From Nosema muscidifuracis (Eukaryota > Microsporidia > Nosematidae), in contig JAIOKI010000013.1 in NCBI GenBank assembly GCA_028335825.1, positions 427,433-491,432 on the forward strand: a stretch of 64,000 nt of DNA, given 5' to 3'. Made by a program: the position numbers and the translations under genes. Position 1 is the stretch's first letter. Each line of letters opens with the position of its first letter. The notes beneath the pieces are model-generated. The model ran no database searches and was not told the origin of the DNA. It saw only the letters and a list, made by a program, of their open reading frames with translations. Below, in pieces: positions 13,903-25,176 of this stretch.

Positions 13903-14550
13903 AAGGAGTAAAATTTTTTTTGTTTAAATATTTTTAAAATTTAAACAAAAAAATTTTCATATAAATTTAATTTAAAAAATTTTCTACATAGAAAACATTG
14001 AAAAAAGTAATAGTATAAATAGAAAATTAGATTAATATAAATTTATTTATTAAAAAAAATATTTTCGATTTTTGAGCAACGTTTATATGTTTACAAAATA
14101 TAAATTAAAAACACTTTCAACAATAATTTATTTTCTTTGGAAATATATTAATAATTTAGTTACCATATAATCTTATTTAAAATATATAAAAGAACACGTT
14201 GTTTTTAATTTATTTGAAGATAAATTTGATATATTTTATGAAATTAAAAAAAAAGTTTGTTTAATATTTTAAATGGATTCTTTTAGCTTTTATAAATTCT
14301 AAACCTGTTTACACTAATCTTTAGTCTTAGACTTTATTTATAGTTAGTTTTTTAGTTACATTAAGTTTGCAATATTATTAATTTTTTAAATTAGACTGAA
14401 AAAAGGAGACTTAGATAGCTAATATATAAATTTTTTTTCAAATTATCTAAACAAAATAATTAAAATATTTATGAATATTATCTTATTAAATTATAATTTT
14501 TTAAAAAGTTTTCTTATACTTTGGATAAATTAAGAGAAATAAATAATAAA
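13903..14550. other. intergenic
   Basis: Extremely AT-rich, with long A and T runs. Nothing recognised. Confidence 0.4.
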
Positions 14551-14559
14551 GACATGGCG

Positions 14560-15570
14560 TAATAAAATTTATTTTTTTTTATTTAATAAAACTTATGCAA
14601 TCGCTTCTAACTGTAACAATATGTTGAAGAATCTTCTTGTCATTTTCTTGGTCTTATGATTTGAGTGTGTCTAATACAATTTTATCAATCTTTTTCATTC
14701 TTCTGAGATCTTTCATCTATGTATAATTATTATTTAATACAATGACGTTTTTAGTAGTTAAGTAGATTAGAGACTATTTACGAAAAGTATCTTTAAATGT
14801 GTCAATTATTAAATTTAATAGTGTATTATCTTGGAACATATTTGTCTTGATCATATTAGTTATTATAAATTTATAACATATTTAATAGTAAGTAAATATA
14901 ATTGAGTTAACTTTAACGTCTGTCAGAGATATCTAGTGACACTTTAAACATTCAATAAAAAAAATAAAATTCTCTTTGAATATTTTCTTTATGTATGTCT
15001 AATATTAATTGTGAAAGTTATTAATAGTAGACTGTATAGATACTTTCTAAGTTTTCATAGAGCCTTTGCTAATTTTGTCTTTTTAAATATAAAAGAATGA
15101 ACAAATCAATTTATAAAACTTTTCAATGTACTTTTTATCAAAATTCTTAGATACGTTATAATTATATTAATAAAAATAATATTTCTTCTAGAATAGATAC
15201 AATATCAATTTATATAAATTACGAAATTTTATTTGAAAACACGACTTATGCTTTCTGTATCAAACTCTTCTATCATTCCATTTATATCATTGAGCTTAAT
15301 TAATTTTTCTGTATGATCTGAAACAGTGTCGATGATATATTTTTACTTCATATATAAAATAAATAATAATTGATGTAAAAGATAACAATTTTCTTTTTCC
15401 AAATAAAACACATAATAGAAGAAATTTCCTAGATTTTTCAACTATGAGATAAATATTTTTTGAAGTTTTGACCTTGAATTAATTAAAATATAAATTATCA
15501 AATTAAAAAAATTATTTGTCTCATTTATATGTAATCAATCACTAGAGACTATTTTGATTAATTAGTTCTT
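14560..15570 (-). pseudogene. decayed coding-like region, unassigned
   Basis: On the minus strand several short open pieces have protein-like composition, for example an open stretch of about 37 codons at 15232-15341 containing DHTEKLIKLNDINGMIEEF and another at 14650-14720 containing KDLRRMKKIDKIVLDTL. They are separated by many stops and frame changes. No family could be named. It may be a dead host gene or part of an old element. Confidence 0.25.
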
Positions 15571-16030
15571 GATGACTCATAACGATCTAATTCGTTTTCT
15601 GACCAATAGTTACTACGACATAAATAAATACTAAGTCAATAAGTATTTCATTATTTTTATTAATTGTATATCAATATGTTAAAACTTATAAGAAATATTA
15701 TTTATGTATTCTTATAATGGTTATTATATCTAAAATGTTTTCTTCCTTATATGTTAAAATATTTTAAAAAAAATCAATAAATAAACATTAAATTAGAGAT
15801 AAATACAATTGATATTTATGTTTATTGCTTTTTTAATAATATTAATTTTACATAACTATAATCATGACCTTCATTAGAACAAGAGAAATATTGAAATCCC
15901 ATATACATTAGTATAAATATTGTTTCAATGAAAAATATATACTAGTTAATGAGAAAAAAGTTGATATAAAAATTTTTATTTGTATGAATATAAATATGTT
16001 TTGTTGTGAGTATAAAAAATTTTTAAATAA
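15571..16030. other. intergenic
   Basis: No supportable gene. The 97-codon minus-strand frame that overlaps the end of this stretch (15908-16201) is low-complexity and hydrophobic, and looks like chance. Confidence 0.35.
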
Positions 16031-16038
16031 ATCCCTAA

Positions 16039-16053
16039 TTTTGGTAATCTCAA
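16039..16053 (+). repeat. 15-bp direct repeat, copy a
   Basis: TTTTGGTAATCTCAA occurs here and again at 18271-18285 in the same orientation. The preceding bases (CCCTAA and CCCTTGG) are also similar. The two copies bracket a 2.2 kb stretch with coding-like traces. Confidence 0.45.
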
Positions 16054-16399
16054 TATAAATTAGAAAAATGATAACATACATAAATACATCTATATCAAGA
16101 TAAAAAGTCATATGAATTATGAAAATGTTATCTACAATCTCTCTTAAAGAAGATAAAGCAATGCTTGTGAATTCAAATAATGAGATTGAACTAAATATCA
16201 TAGACCTTTAAAGTTATCTAAACAAAACATTTACTGGAAGATATTTACAAATTAAATAATACCCTATGAAATATTAAATTATTCAATTATGAGGATGAAG
16301 GTAGATAGAGAAAGAGCAAAAGCATACATTGTCAATTTTTTAATATTATTAGAAATTTGATAAAAAAGAAAAGTTAATGATTAAAAAATTTGAAAGACG

Positions 16400-18260
16400 T
16401 TAACTTTGTTATAATAGAAAAAACAAAAATTAAAAAGACTAGCTCAGCAGCAGGTGTATAGTGGACAAAAAATATTACAACAGGTAATCTAATTATAAAG
16501 TAAGAAATGGTAATATTATTTTGGTGGACATGAAGAGAGGATAAATACGAAACTTCTAGTCTTGTTCAACTTTCAGACATAAATATCATAAACATGAGGG
16601 TAAGTTAGTAAGATACATTTGCCTTAGTTAATTTTATGATGGAATACAATGTTAGAATATAAAGGATCGATATATTCAACATAATAAAAGATATAATTAG
16701 TGTTTTAGAAAATCAAAAAGTGATAGTAAAGTTATACAAAGAAAAAGGAAAACTAGTTTACTCATTAATTTGTTACAAATATAACATAAAAAATTCTTAT
16801 ATGTATGAGGAAGGGTGTAGTTATATCATAACTTCAAGCTTATAGAGACATGAGACTTACTCTAAATCATATTTAATAAATGTGTCATAATATGAAAAAT
16901 TAGAAATATTGAACAACTGTTTATCTTTATAAAACACTATTCAATTTCAAGAATAAGTTGGATGAATGAAAATTAATGCTAATAATAATAAAGATTTATA
17001 TACTATTATTTAAGTGTGTAAACAATATAATATATAAAGAAATTGGAAAATCGAATGATGTAATATTTTAGAGAATAATGAATATATTGATAGATAAAGG
17101 ATTAATCTTAAAAAAGAAGATTAGAAGTTAAAAAGCAAGAGGTAGAGTTTTATGGAATCTTAATTTTACAGACAAAATTTAAAAAAATTGAAGAAGTAAG
17201 AAGATTGTATCGTGTATTAGAATAGTAAATTTATAAAGGACTGTTTATCTATAATTGAGCTTATACTTAACATGACACAAAAAGATGTAAAATATGAATA
17301 AATAGAGAAATACATAATTTATTTTATTAGATCGAAATGAATACTACTAATTGATTTAATCCTAAAAACACAGACATTATGAATGATTTTATACTCGAAA
17401 CTAATGCATTAAGTAATGTTTTTTTGAATAATTTTTAGACAAATACAATACAGAAACATATTAGATAAATTAAGGATCTAAAAAAATTTATAATCATTGA
17501 GAAAGAAATATTATCAAATCTATAAAATATATGATAATTTAGATACTTATATTAAGAAACAATACAAAAATAGAAAATGTGATGTTTTGAGTAGAACAAG
17601 ACATTATAATGAAAATAAAGACATGATCAAAAAAAGATAATTATATCTAACATTTAAATATGGTTAATCGAGGATAGAAAACAGTACATGACAATCTAAA
17701 GTCATTATATGAATATAATATTGAAGTAATGTAAAGACGTGTAAATTATACAAACTTATTGGAGTTAAAGAACAAAACATATTCAAGATGAAATATCTAA
17801 GAAGTAGTTTCATATGACAAATGAAGAAAATTAATCACTTATAAATGAATGTATTTTAGATGTTAAAAAAGATATAAAAATGAATAAAATGTAATTTATA
17901 CTAACTAATAAGTTTTTTATTCAAACCTAACCTAAAAAATAAGAAGTTCCAAAAGAAAATAACAATAAGGTGTAGTTCATATTTAGATATATTAGATGAA
18001 CAAATGATTTAAGTCTGATATAATAAAAAAATTAAAATGAGTACATAAAGATATAATTTAAGAATTAAGTAGACGATATGCTGTATGTGATATAGAATTC
18101 ATACAATATAAAAAATAGAATTAATTCAATAGATATAGTTCTATAAGCTCGATATTTAGACACATATATTATTAGAATATAATGAACAAATTAAAAGTAC
18201 TCAGATCAACTTAGCCTTATCAAGTTTATATATGTTTTAATTCCCTGAGATGATAATAAA
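16400..18260 (+). other. decayed element-like region, unassigned
   Basis: The plus strand has purine-rich, coding-like patches, for example about 16.66-16.90 kb (open pieces such as IIKDIISVLENQKVIVKLY) and 17.68-17.80 kb, broken by many stops. The interval is bracketed by a 15-bp direct repeat. It may be an old mobile element, but no enzyme motif could be read and the family is unknown. Confidence 0.25.
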
Positions 18261-18270
18261 TAACCCTTGG

Positions 18271-18397
18271 TTTTGGTAATCTCAAAAAGTTAACTATTTT
18301 AAATCTTTTAATGAATAAGCAGTCGATTTAATGATAATCAACTGTCACATTAGAATTTGTGTGGTATTATCTCAAAAAAATAACTATTTTATCTTTC
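18271..18397 (+). repeat. 15-bp repeat copy b plus imperfect 35-bp direct repeat
   Basis: TTTTGGTAATCTCAA at 18271-18285 extends into an imperfect direct repeat of about 35 bases (TGGTAATCTCAAAAAGTTAA at 18274, TGGTATTATCTCAAAAAAAT at 18362), both followed by AACTATTTTA and a T-rich tail. This is a short local duplication, possibly the edge of a mobile element. Confidence 0.4.
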
Positions 18398-18766
18398 TAA
18401 TCAAAGTCTAATATTTAACATTAAGAAATATAAATATATTTATTATTGATGACATCTTAACGAAGAATATGTCACTTAATGTATATATTTACTCCTTAAA
18501 ATATATGACTTTTTGACAAATAAATATTCCTTATCTTCTACTTATATTCTTCAATAAGATAGATTATCATCAATTATTATTACATTATTCAAAATATGAA
18601 AGTATTTTTTATTCATCATACATTTATTTTTTATAGAATTTATTATTTAGAATATATTTGTATGTATGATAGAAATTATCACATTATATAATGGAAGAGT
18701 CTAAAAAGAAGAAGATTTATTTATGTATGAAATAAAAATAGAGAAATACTTCAAATAGTAAAGAAT

Positions 18767-18886
18767 ATATAAACATAATAAAATGCGAATATATACTTAT
18801 AAAAATATTTGACCATATAAACATAATAAAATAATGCGAATTTATCATTTTAATATAATGACAAGATATGAACATAAAATGCGAAT
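18767..18886 (+). repeat. three direct repeats with ATGCGAAT core
   Basis: Imperfect copies at 18767-18790, 18815-18841 and 18866-18886 share AACATAA...AATGCGAAT and recur every ~48 bases. They are degenerate tandem repeats in non-coding DNA. No gene lies within 700 bases downstream. Confidence 0.5.
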
Positions 18887-18899
18887 TCATAAATATTAA

Positions 18900-19590
18900 T
18901 TAATTAAGTATATTTATTGAAATTATAATTCATACATTAACTATTTCACTATCACACACATTTTAAGATCTTTCTCAGGTATAAGTTTATTATATATTAG
19001 AATTGTATAAGAGAATTAGAAGGAATAATATCTGTACAAAAATTTATATCACATAGATAGACAATACCAATGAGTATAAAATATAAATCTTAATCTCTAA
19101 ATTTATAGAAATATAGACTACTATAGATAAACTTATAATACTTAATACTCATACATTTATATATACAAATTATACATCTAAAAATTGATAATAGGAGTCA
19201 TGTAATCAAAATAATCTAGTCAAGAAGAACTTTAAGATTGTATTTGTCAATTTGAGAGATCTTTAAATATTTTAGTTTTAACTTATCTAATAGTAAGGAT
19301 AAAAAATATTCTAAATATTTCTAATTGAGGGTAAATAATATGTAAAATTATTTGTAAAAAAACTTGTATTTTTCTATAACTTTCTTAAATTGCTGCTTTT
19401 TAATTTATATTAACATACTAAACGTTAAATTAATAATTGTAGGGTGAAGAAATTCAATAACTATAAATATTACAACATAAACAAATCTTAAGTAAATTTT
19501 TAGTTCTAATTAATCTTCTGATAAAATAAAATGAATTTATCAATATAAAATCAAAAAAAATTTATTTAATATAAAATAAAATTTTTAATC
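18900..19590. other. intergenic
   Basis: Nothing recognised apart from the approach to the small membrane protein gene, with TAATCCTTCTAAATG at its start. Confidence 0.4.
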
Positions 19591-19597
19591 CTTCTAA

Positions 19598-19936
19598 ATG
19601 CTATTATTATATTTACTACTATCATATTCTCTCGATGATATTCTTATAATAGATTTAGATGATGGATCAATAAACAAAAAAATAAAAGAAACTTGTAAAT
19701 ACAGATCTGACAATGATAATTCAGAAATTTTAAATAATTTAAAATACATAACAAAGTATGTTATAATTTTTTACATATTGTCATCAATATTTATTTTAGT
19801 TTTATCAGGAGTTTATGATTATTTTTTTGGGACTTCAGTTTTAATATTCACCTTTGTACTTTTATCATTATTTATATGTTCATTATTTCTAATTATATTT
19901 TTAGAAATAAGAAAATGCAGGAATAAGTTGAATTGA
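19598..19936 (+). CDS. small twin-TM membrane protein
   Basis: An intact 112-residue frame starts at an ATG preceded by the C/T-rich TCCTTCTAA. Residues 1-12 are hydrophobic (LLLYLLLSYSL), a possible signal peptide. An acidic segment follows (about 13-45, including one cysteine in KETCKYRSDND). Two strongly hydrophobic helices come next (about 52-73 and 80-104), then a basic tail (EIRKCRNKLN). Two closely spaced C-terminal membrane helices are also the hallmark of the Cys-rich family here (24.1, 41.4 and 46.2 kb), so it may be a short relative lacking the cysteine domain. There is no convincing motif match, so this is inference only. Function unknown. Confidence 0.5.
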   Translation: MLLLYLLLSYSLDDILIIDLDDGSINKKIKETCKYRSDNDNSEILNNLKYITKYVIIFYILSSIFILVLSGVYDYFFGTSVLIFTFVLLSLFICSLFLIIFLEIRKCRNKLN

Positions 19937-21690
19937 AAAAATAAAAGAGATAATTTCATTTTTATACTTATATTATCTGATAAATATTAGAGATTTATTT
20001 TTAACCATTATATTTTTGAATATCATTTCTACGTCATATTTATATTCTAATTTATCTCTATAGACTTAAATTATAGAAGTATAAACATTATCATTTAGAT
20101 ACATCTCATATTATAAAACATATTTATTTGAAGATTAAAATCTATAAGTATTAATATGAGACTTTTTATACCGTATTGGAATAAATTAAATTAATCATCA
20201 AGAAATTTATAAATAATTATTTTAAAATAATTTATTATTTTACCCCATGTAAAAGAAATTAAATTAAAAGATAATAATAATATAAATTAAAATGTATTAG
20301 CTTATCATACATGAATATCTATTATAATAATACTATTTAGTATTCTAAGATTGATCTCTTATGAATTAATAAAAATGTTATATTTTCTGAAGTTATGATT
20401 TAATTGATAAAATTTAATCACTATCTTTTATCTGAATGATACTACCATATTATAATTATAAATATAGAAAAGTAAGAATAATATTTTATGGGTTAAAAAT
20501 TAGAAAAAAATAATGTTTCTTTAACATCTTTATATTTCCATATATCTGATATATATTTTACTCCCTTAAAATTTTGATAATATTATATAATTATTATATT
20601 TATAATGAGGAGTGAGTCGATTCAGAAAAAATATTAACAATATAGAAATAATGAATTAAAAAAATATATTTAATGTTATTGAATATTTATTCATTCTGCT
20701 AATATCTTTATAATACCTAAAACTCTAATTCTTAAGATCACTATTCCTATCTCACTAGATTTATTTTACCTATTAAAAATAATCTTAATATAGATAGAAT
20801 AAAGTAAGTAAATTTTAATGAGTTTATAAAGTTATCAGTATTTCTTCTATTCTTAAAAACTCAAGATTATTATAAATATCTCCACTTCTTCTTCTACGAC
20901 TATATCATTAATCTGATACAAGTCATCATCATAGATTGATGTTTACTTTCTTGATTCCAAAGATCTCACATGTTTTTTTAATGATCTTCCATAGCTTAGA
21001 ATAGATCTCTAATCACTCAATTATATCTTGATTTTATTTGATGTATTCTAAATTATTATCCATGGGATCTAAAAAGTTGTCTTTTTTATGTTATGGGTCT
21101 AAAAAATAATTTTATGATTAGATTAATAAGATAGAGAAGTCTTTTTTCAGCCTCATATATATTATTAATTAATTAATAAAATGAATCATTAAGAATAAAT
21201 TAAAATAACATAAATAAAAAAATATATTTATTAAGTATTATATAAATAATATACAATACATAATTTAATATTTTTCCTTAAAGATATAAATTAGATGATA
21301 GTAAAACTATTCAGAATATTTATTAAATCATTTTTCTTTACCATATTATTATCATGATTTTAGATTTGAATAATATTTTTGATTTTGAAAATATATTTAA
21401 ATTGTATATATATTTGTATAATGTGATTTCCCAAAACCCCCCTAAGATTTTTATAAAAAAATTATCAATATATATTGAATTTTTTTTGTATAAACTGGGA
21501 GTAATTAAATTCAATTATAGATGACTAGACCTATAAAGAAGGATACTAGAAATGCTCCAATGTAACTTATAATGTCAGATTAACCACTCTAATGATTAAA
21601 TTATTAAATCAGTTGGAGTTTATATACACACTATGTTTTTAATAATATTTTGAAATATAAAATGAAGAGTATTATAATAGTTATACTTGC
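19937..21690. other. intergenic with one decayed patch
   Basis: No intact gene. The minus strand at 20.83-21.09 kb has a coding-like patch (open pieces such as LEIYSKLWKIIKKTCEIFG) with several stops, unassigned. The rest is featureless AT-rich DNA. Confidence 0.35.
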
Positions 21691-22420
21691 TGATTCACCT
21701 TTTGTTTTTAGAAATGAGTTATTTAATTAAATTTTGGAATCCTTGTAGTATTTATAATTATTATACAATGACAAGATGTATCATTTGATAATATAAAGGA
21801 ATCTATTTATAGATTTAATTTAATTAACTTGTATTAAATCCTGATTTTTGATATTACTGAATTAAATTTTCCAAATGGCAGAAGTTCCTTCTTAAATAAA
21901 GATTTAGATTTAGTGAAGATTTTTAAGTTTTCTTTAAGTAGTTTTTATTAAGTATATATTATACATGAAGATTCAATGGATAAAGTTTTCCTATGATCTA
22001 TCGTTTATTTCTAATAAAAATAACGAAAATGATGATAATGTCTTTAATCTTATTAACTCTTCTCTAGACAATAAATCAGTGGGATTTTCCTAATATAATA
22101 TTTATAATGAAAAAGTAGAAAGCTTATTAAATATGTATAAAGATATTATAGGACCACATTTAGTAGAAAAATATATACTTTTTGGTTAGAACTAATAATG
22201 TTGTTGAAGGATTTAATTCAAAACTTTATAATCTAATTAATAAAAATAATTCTAGTTTCTTGCAGTACCTTAATAATCTTAAATATATTTAAATATTGAA
22301 TGACTACAAGAGGAAAGTCAAAAAAATAAATATAAAATATGTTGATAAGGAAAGCGATATTAAGAAGTTGTGGTGATCTTATAATACAAGAATAATTACT
22401 TTAGAAGTTCTTTTGTGTGG
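21690..22420 (+). mobile_element. MULE-like DNA transposon remnant, copy 1
   Basis: The start of this stretch resembles two other copies in the window (27.4-27.65 kb and 54.95-55.2 kb, both minus): a short segment ending in FDITELNFPNGRSSFLNK, preceded by what looks like a degenerate Cys/Trp zinc-binding (FLYWCH-like) region. Near 22.19-22.30 kb an open piece reads RTNNVVEGFNSKLYNLINK, which fits the RTNN-x-x-E-G-F-N motif near the C-terminus of Mutator-like (MULE) transposases. The middle of the transposase is missing or unreadable, with several stops and frame changes. No terminal inverted repeats found. Merlin-type origin of the N-terminal part is the alternative. Confidence 0.45.
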
Positions 22421-24100
22421 ATTGATAGGAGCAATTAAATTAAATGCTTAAATATTTTTTAAGCAAATTTTGCGAAATAACCGTATCATAAATTTTATAA
22501 ATAAAAATTTTACAATAATTGGGGTTAACTTTCAAAAAAAATCCAACATATTTATCAATTTATAAGCTACTAACTGAACCTGTTATTTTAGTCATTTTTA
22601 ACAAAAACCTGAGGAAAAGAAAAGATAATATTTTCGAAAAAAGAACCATCTTTATTATAATAAGAATTATAAATCTTGAATAATTTTAATTAGATTAAAA
22701 TTATTAATAATAAAGTAAAGAACAAATGTTATATAGAAATCTACTAGTTATGTTATAAATTTAATGGAATAATTATTTTTAAAAAGAATGAATGATCAAC
22801 GTCAGGAAAATAATTTAAATTACAAGATTGAAAATCTAATGTATCACATTGGAATGATATTTATGATAAGTTGTTACAAGAAAAAGTACATATGAAGGTC
22901 TAGATAGAATTTTATGAAAGGATATGAAGAGAATATCATTTTTAAGAAGTAAATATTGCCAAAAATATAACATATAAACAAATACTAAAATTGTAAAGAA
23001 AGATTTAATAAAATATTATCATAATGACTATATTGTTAGATAAGGAGGAATATATGATTTAAAACAAAAAATGTTAAAATTATTATTTTAAGAGAAGTAT
23101 AGAACAACACGTCATTAAGTATATATAAAACAAAATATTTATGATTTAATATTTCTTGTCAATTAATTATTCATCAATCTTTTCAATTTACACTTCTGAC
23201 AAGTCTGCTTCTTTTAACCTTTATTATAGATTTCTTATGACTCTTGTTCATAGTTTAGCTTTCTAAAGTTCATCTGAGTACGTTATTAAAATCTCATCTT
23301 CTATTCAACTTTTTAATTTGAGTTACATTTTATATCTTGTAACCAATAATAGTGTCATTATTGAAATAAATTTGTATAAAAAATAATTGATCATATTTGT
23401 GTTTCATCTAGGTTAGGTAAGTTATAAATCACAAAACTTATTTTTACATATATTAAATATTTATGAACTATTAACAATATTTTGAATTTAATATTAATTT
23501 AAAATTTGATCAATTTATAAAAATTTAATTAATTACTTTATAAATCGAAACGAACTATATAATTAAATTTAAGTATATTGTAGAGAAATTTGATTTTATG
23601 ATAAAATGATTAATAAAAAATACTTAAATCAATAATTAATAATATTTTAGATCAAGTAAATGTGAGACCAAAATAACTTCTTTTGTAATTATATTTAACA
23701 ACTTAGTAACTACTTACCACAAAAATATACAAATCAGAGTTCTCAAGAACATTCTTGAAAGTATGTCTTGTGATCATAGATGAGAACACATGTAAAGAAA
23801 GAACTGCAAGTAGGATCTTTCTATGATAGATACCATTCATCTATTGTAATTCTGAAAAGAAATAACAAATTTTAGTAAATTTAGATAAAAATCTAGTTTA
23901 TATAATCATAGTGTATTTTATAGTATTGTAAGATGAAGTTTTAATTAAAATTTTATAACTTTTTTAAATTAAAAGTAATATCAATATAAAATATTTTTTA
24001 AATATTTTAAAAAATCACTTTCATGCAATTCTTTTAGATTAAAATCATAAGATTTTAATTAAAATACTATTAATTAAAAATAAACTATATAAATACATAA
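22421..24100. other. intergenic with possible LTR-like edge
   Basis: No gene recognised. Around 23.09-23.13 kb a purine-rich tract (AGAGAAGTATAGAAC) followed by AACACGTCATTAAG resembles the sequence at 38.65-38.69 kb (GGAGAGAATGTACTG followed by AAACACGTCATCTT). Both look like the polypurine-tract/LTR junction of a gypsy-type fossil. Confidence 0.25.
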
Positions 24101-24102
24101 CA

Positions 24103-24105
24103 CCC
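24103..24105 (+). promoter_or_regulatory. CCC start-proximal motif
   Basis: A CCC triplet lies ten bases upstream of the ATG at 24116. This supports 24116, not the internal ATG at 24382, as the original start of Cys-rich member 2. Confidence 0.4.
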
Positions 24106-24115
24106 AAAATTTAAA

Positions 24116-25176
24116 ATGAAGATACCTAATACCAACAATACTAACAAAGTTTCTCTTGCTATTAACAATCCAGAACGAAACGAAATTAATAAAGATGCAG
24201 CGGAAGATCAAAATATTGAAGGATTAGGAGCACATGAAATTGATAATTTGAATTCTTCTAACAAGGTAGCTGCTACAAATTCTACTTCAGAAATATACTT
24301 AACCCAAGTACAAAAGCTAATTTTGAATATATAGATAAATTTATTGATTGGAAATTTGATGTTATAATTTCGAAGGTACAAATGTGTAAGAATATGACAC
24401 AAAACGTAAATGTTCAAGATTCTGAAAAAAGAGAAATCAGTATAATACCAAAATGTTTGGAGCATTATACTAGAAAGTTATGTAATTGTGATCCAATTTG
24501 CTTAAAATATTCTTATGATTATTTATCGTTTTACAGAATATGTACATTATATGATTTTGAAAACATTTATACAGATGATAAGTATATTGAAGGGTGTGAT
24601 AAATACGATTATCGACCGATAAACAAAAAACTGGTAAAATATGACGTAGGTAAACATGTCGATAAAGCCAAGGATATTTTTTTTAAAAAATTAGAAGAGC
24701 TTTGTGATAATGCTTCTAATATAAATGCTGTCAGATGCAGTGCGTATGAATTACGTGACGAATGTTTTAACAACTTGAAGTGTTTGTCTGATGCTGTAAG
24801 TCGAGATATTCAATCAGATTGTAAGAACGAAGATTTTGAGAATCAACTTAATGAAATTAGCAAAATATTGAATGTTGAATTAATGATAAGAAGCCCTGAA
24901 GATTTATCTTTTAGACATGATCTTGTTCATTATGAAAGAAGATTACATAGTATTGAAGAAATTTCTACAGTTGAAAATTCTACTGAAACTAAAGATTTCG
25001 ATATAAATACTGTTGTACCTGTTTCAGTTACAGGAATAGTATTGATAAGCTTATTAGGATTATATTCTGTTAAGAATAAGAAGAATAAAATGAAATTAGG
25101 ATGCGGTCTTACTGGTGCATTTATCATTATAATATCTTTGATAATCTACTTAATATCATCTGGAATATTTAATTAA
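24116..25176 (+). CDS. Cys-rich twin-TM family, member 2 (one frame break)
   Basis: The best-preserved member. From the ATG at 24116 a hydrophilic Asn/Thr/Ser-rich segment of about 60 residues reads to NSTSEIYL. A one-base frame change near 24300 then leads into a long frame that runs open to 25176; its first ATG (24382) would give 264 residues. That frame holds FEYIDKFIDWKFDV, the motif CLEHYTRKLCNCDPIC, a second cluster CSAYELRDECFNNLKC and CKNEDFENQ. It ends with two membrane helices (about residues 210-232 and 238-263 of the 264), separated by a basic loop (KNKKNKMK). The likely topology is a Cys-rich domain outside, anchored by a C-terminal hairpin. No leader is seen at 24116. Four relatives lie in this window. 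Not a family I recognise. Confidence 0.65.

Noticed and set aside
15908-16201. 97-codon minus-strand hydrophobic frame
   Set aside because: Repetitive Ile/Phe/Ser composition, no C motif upstream, no similarity to anything in the window.
24208-25127. Two minus-strand frames of 85 and 65 codons
   Set aside because: Antisense shadows of Cys-rich member 2, with no features of their own.
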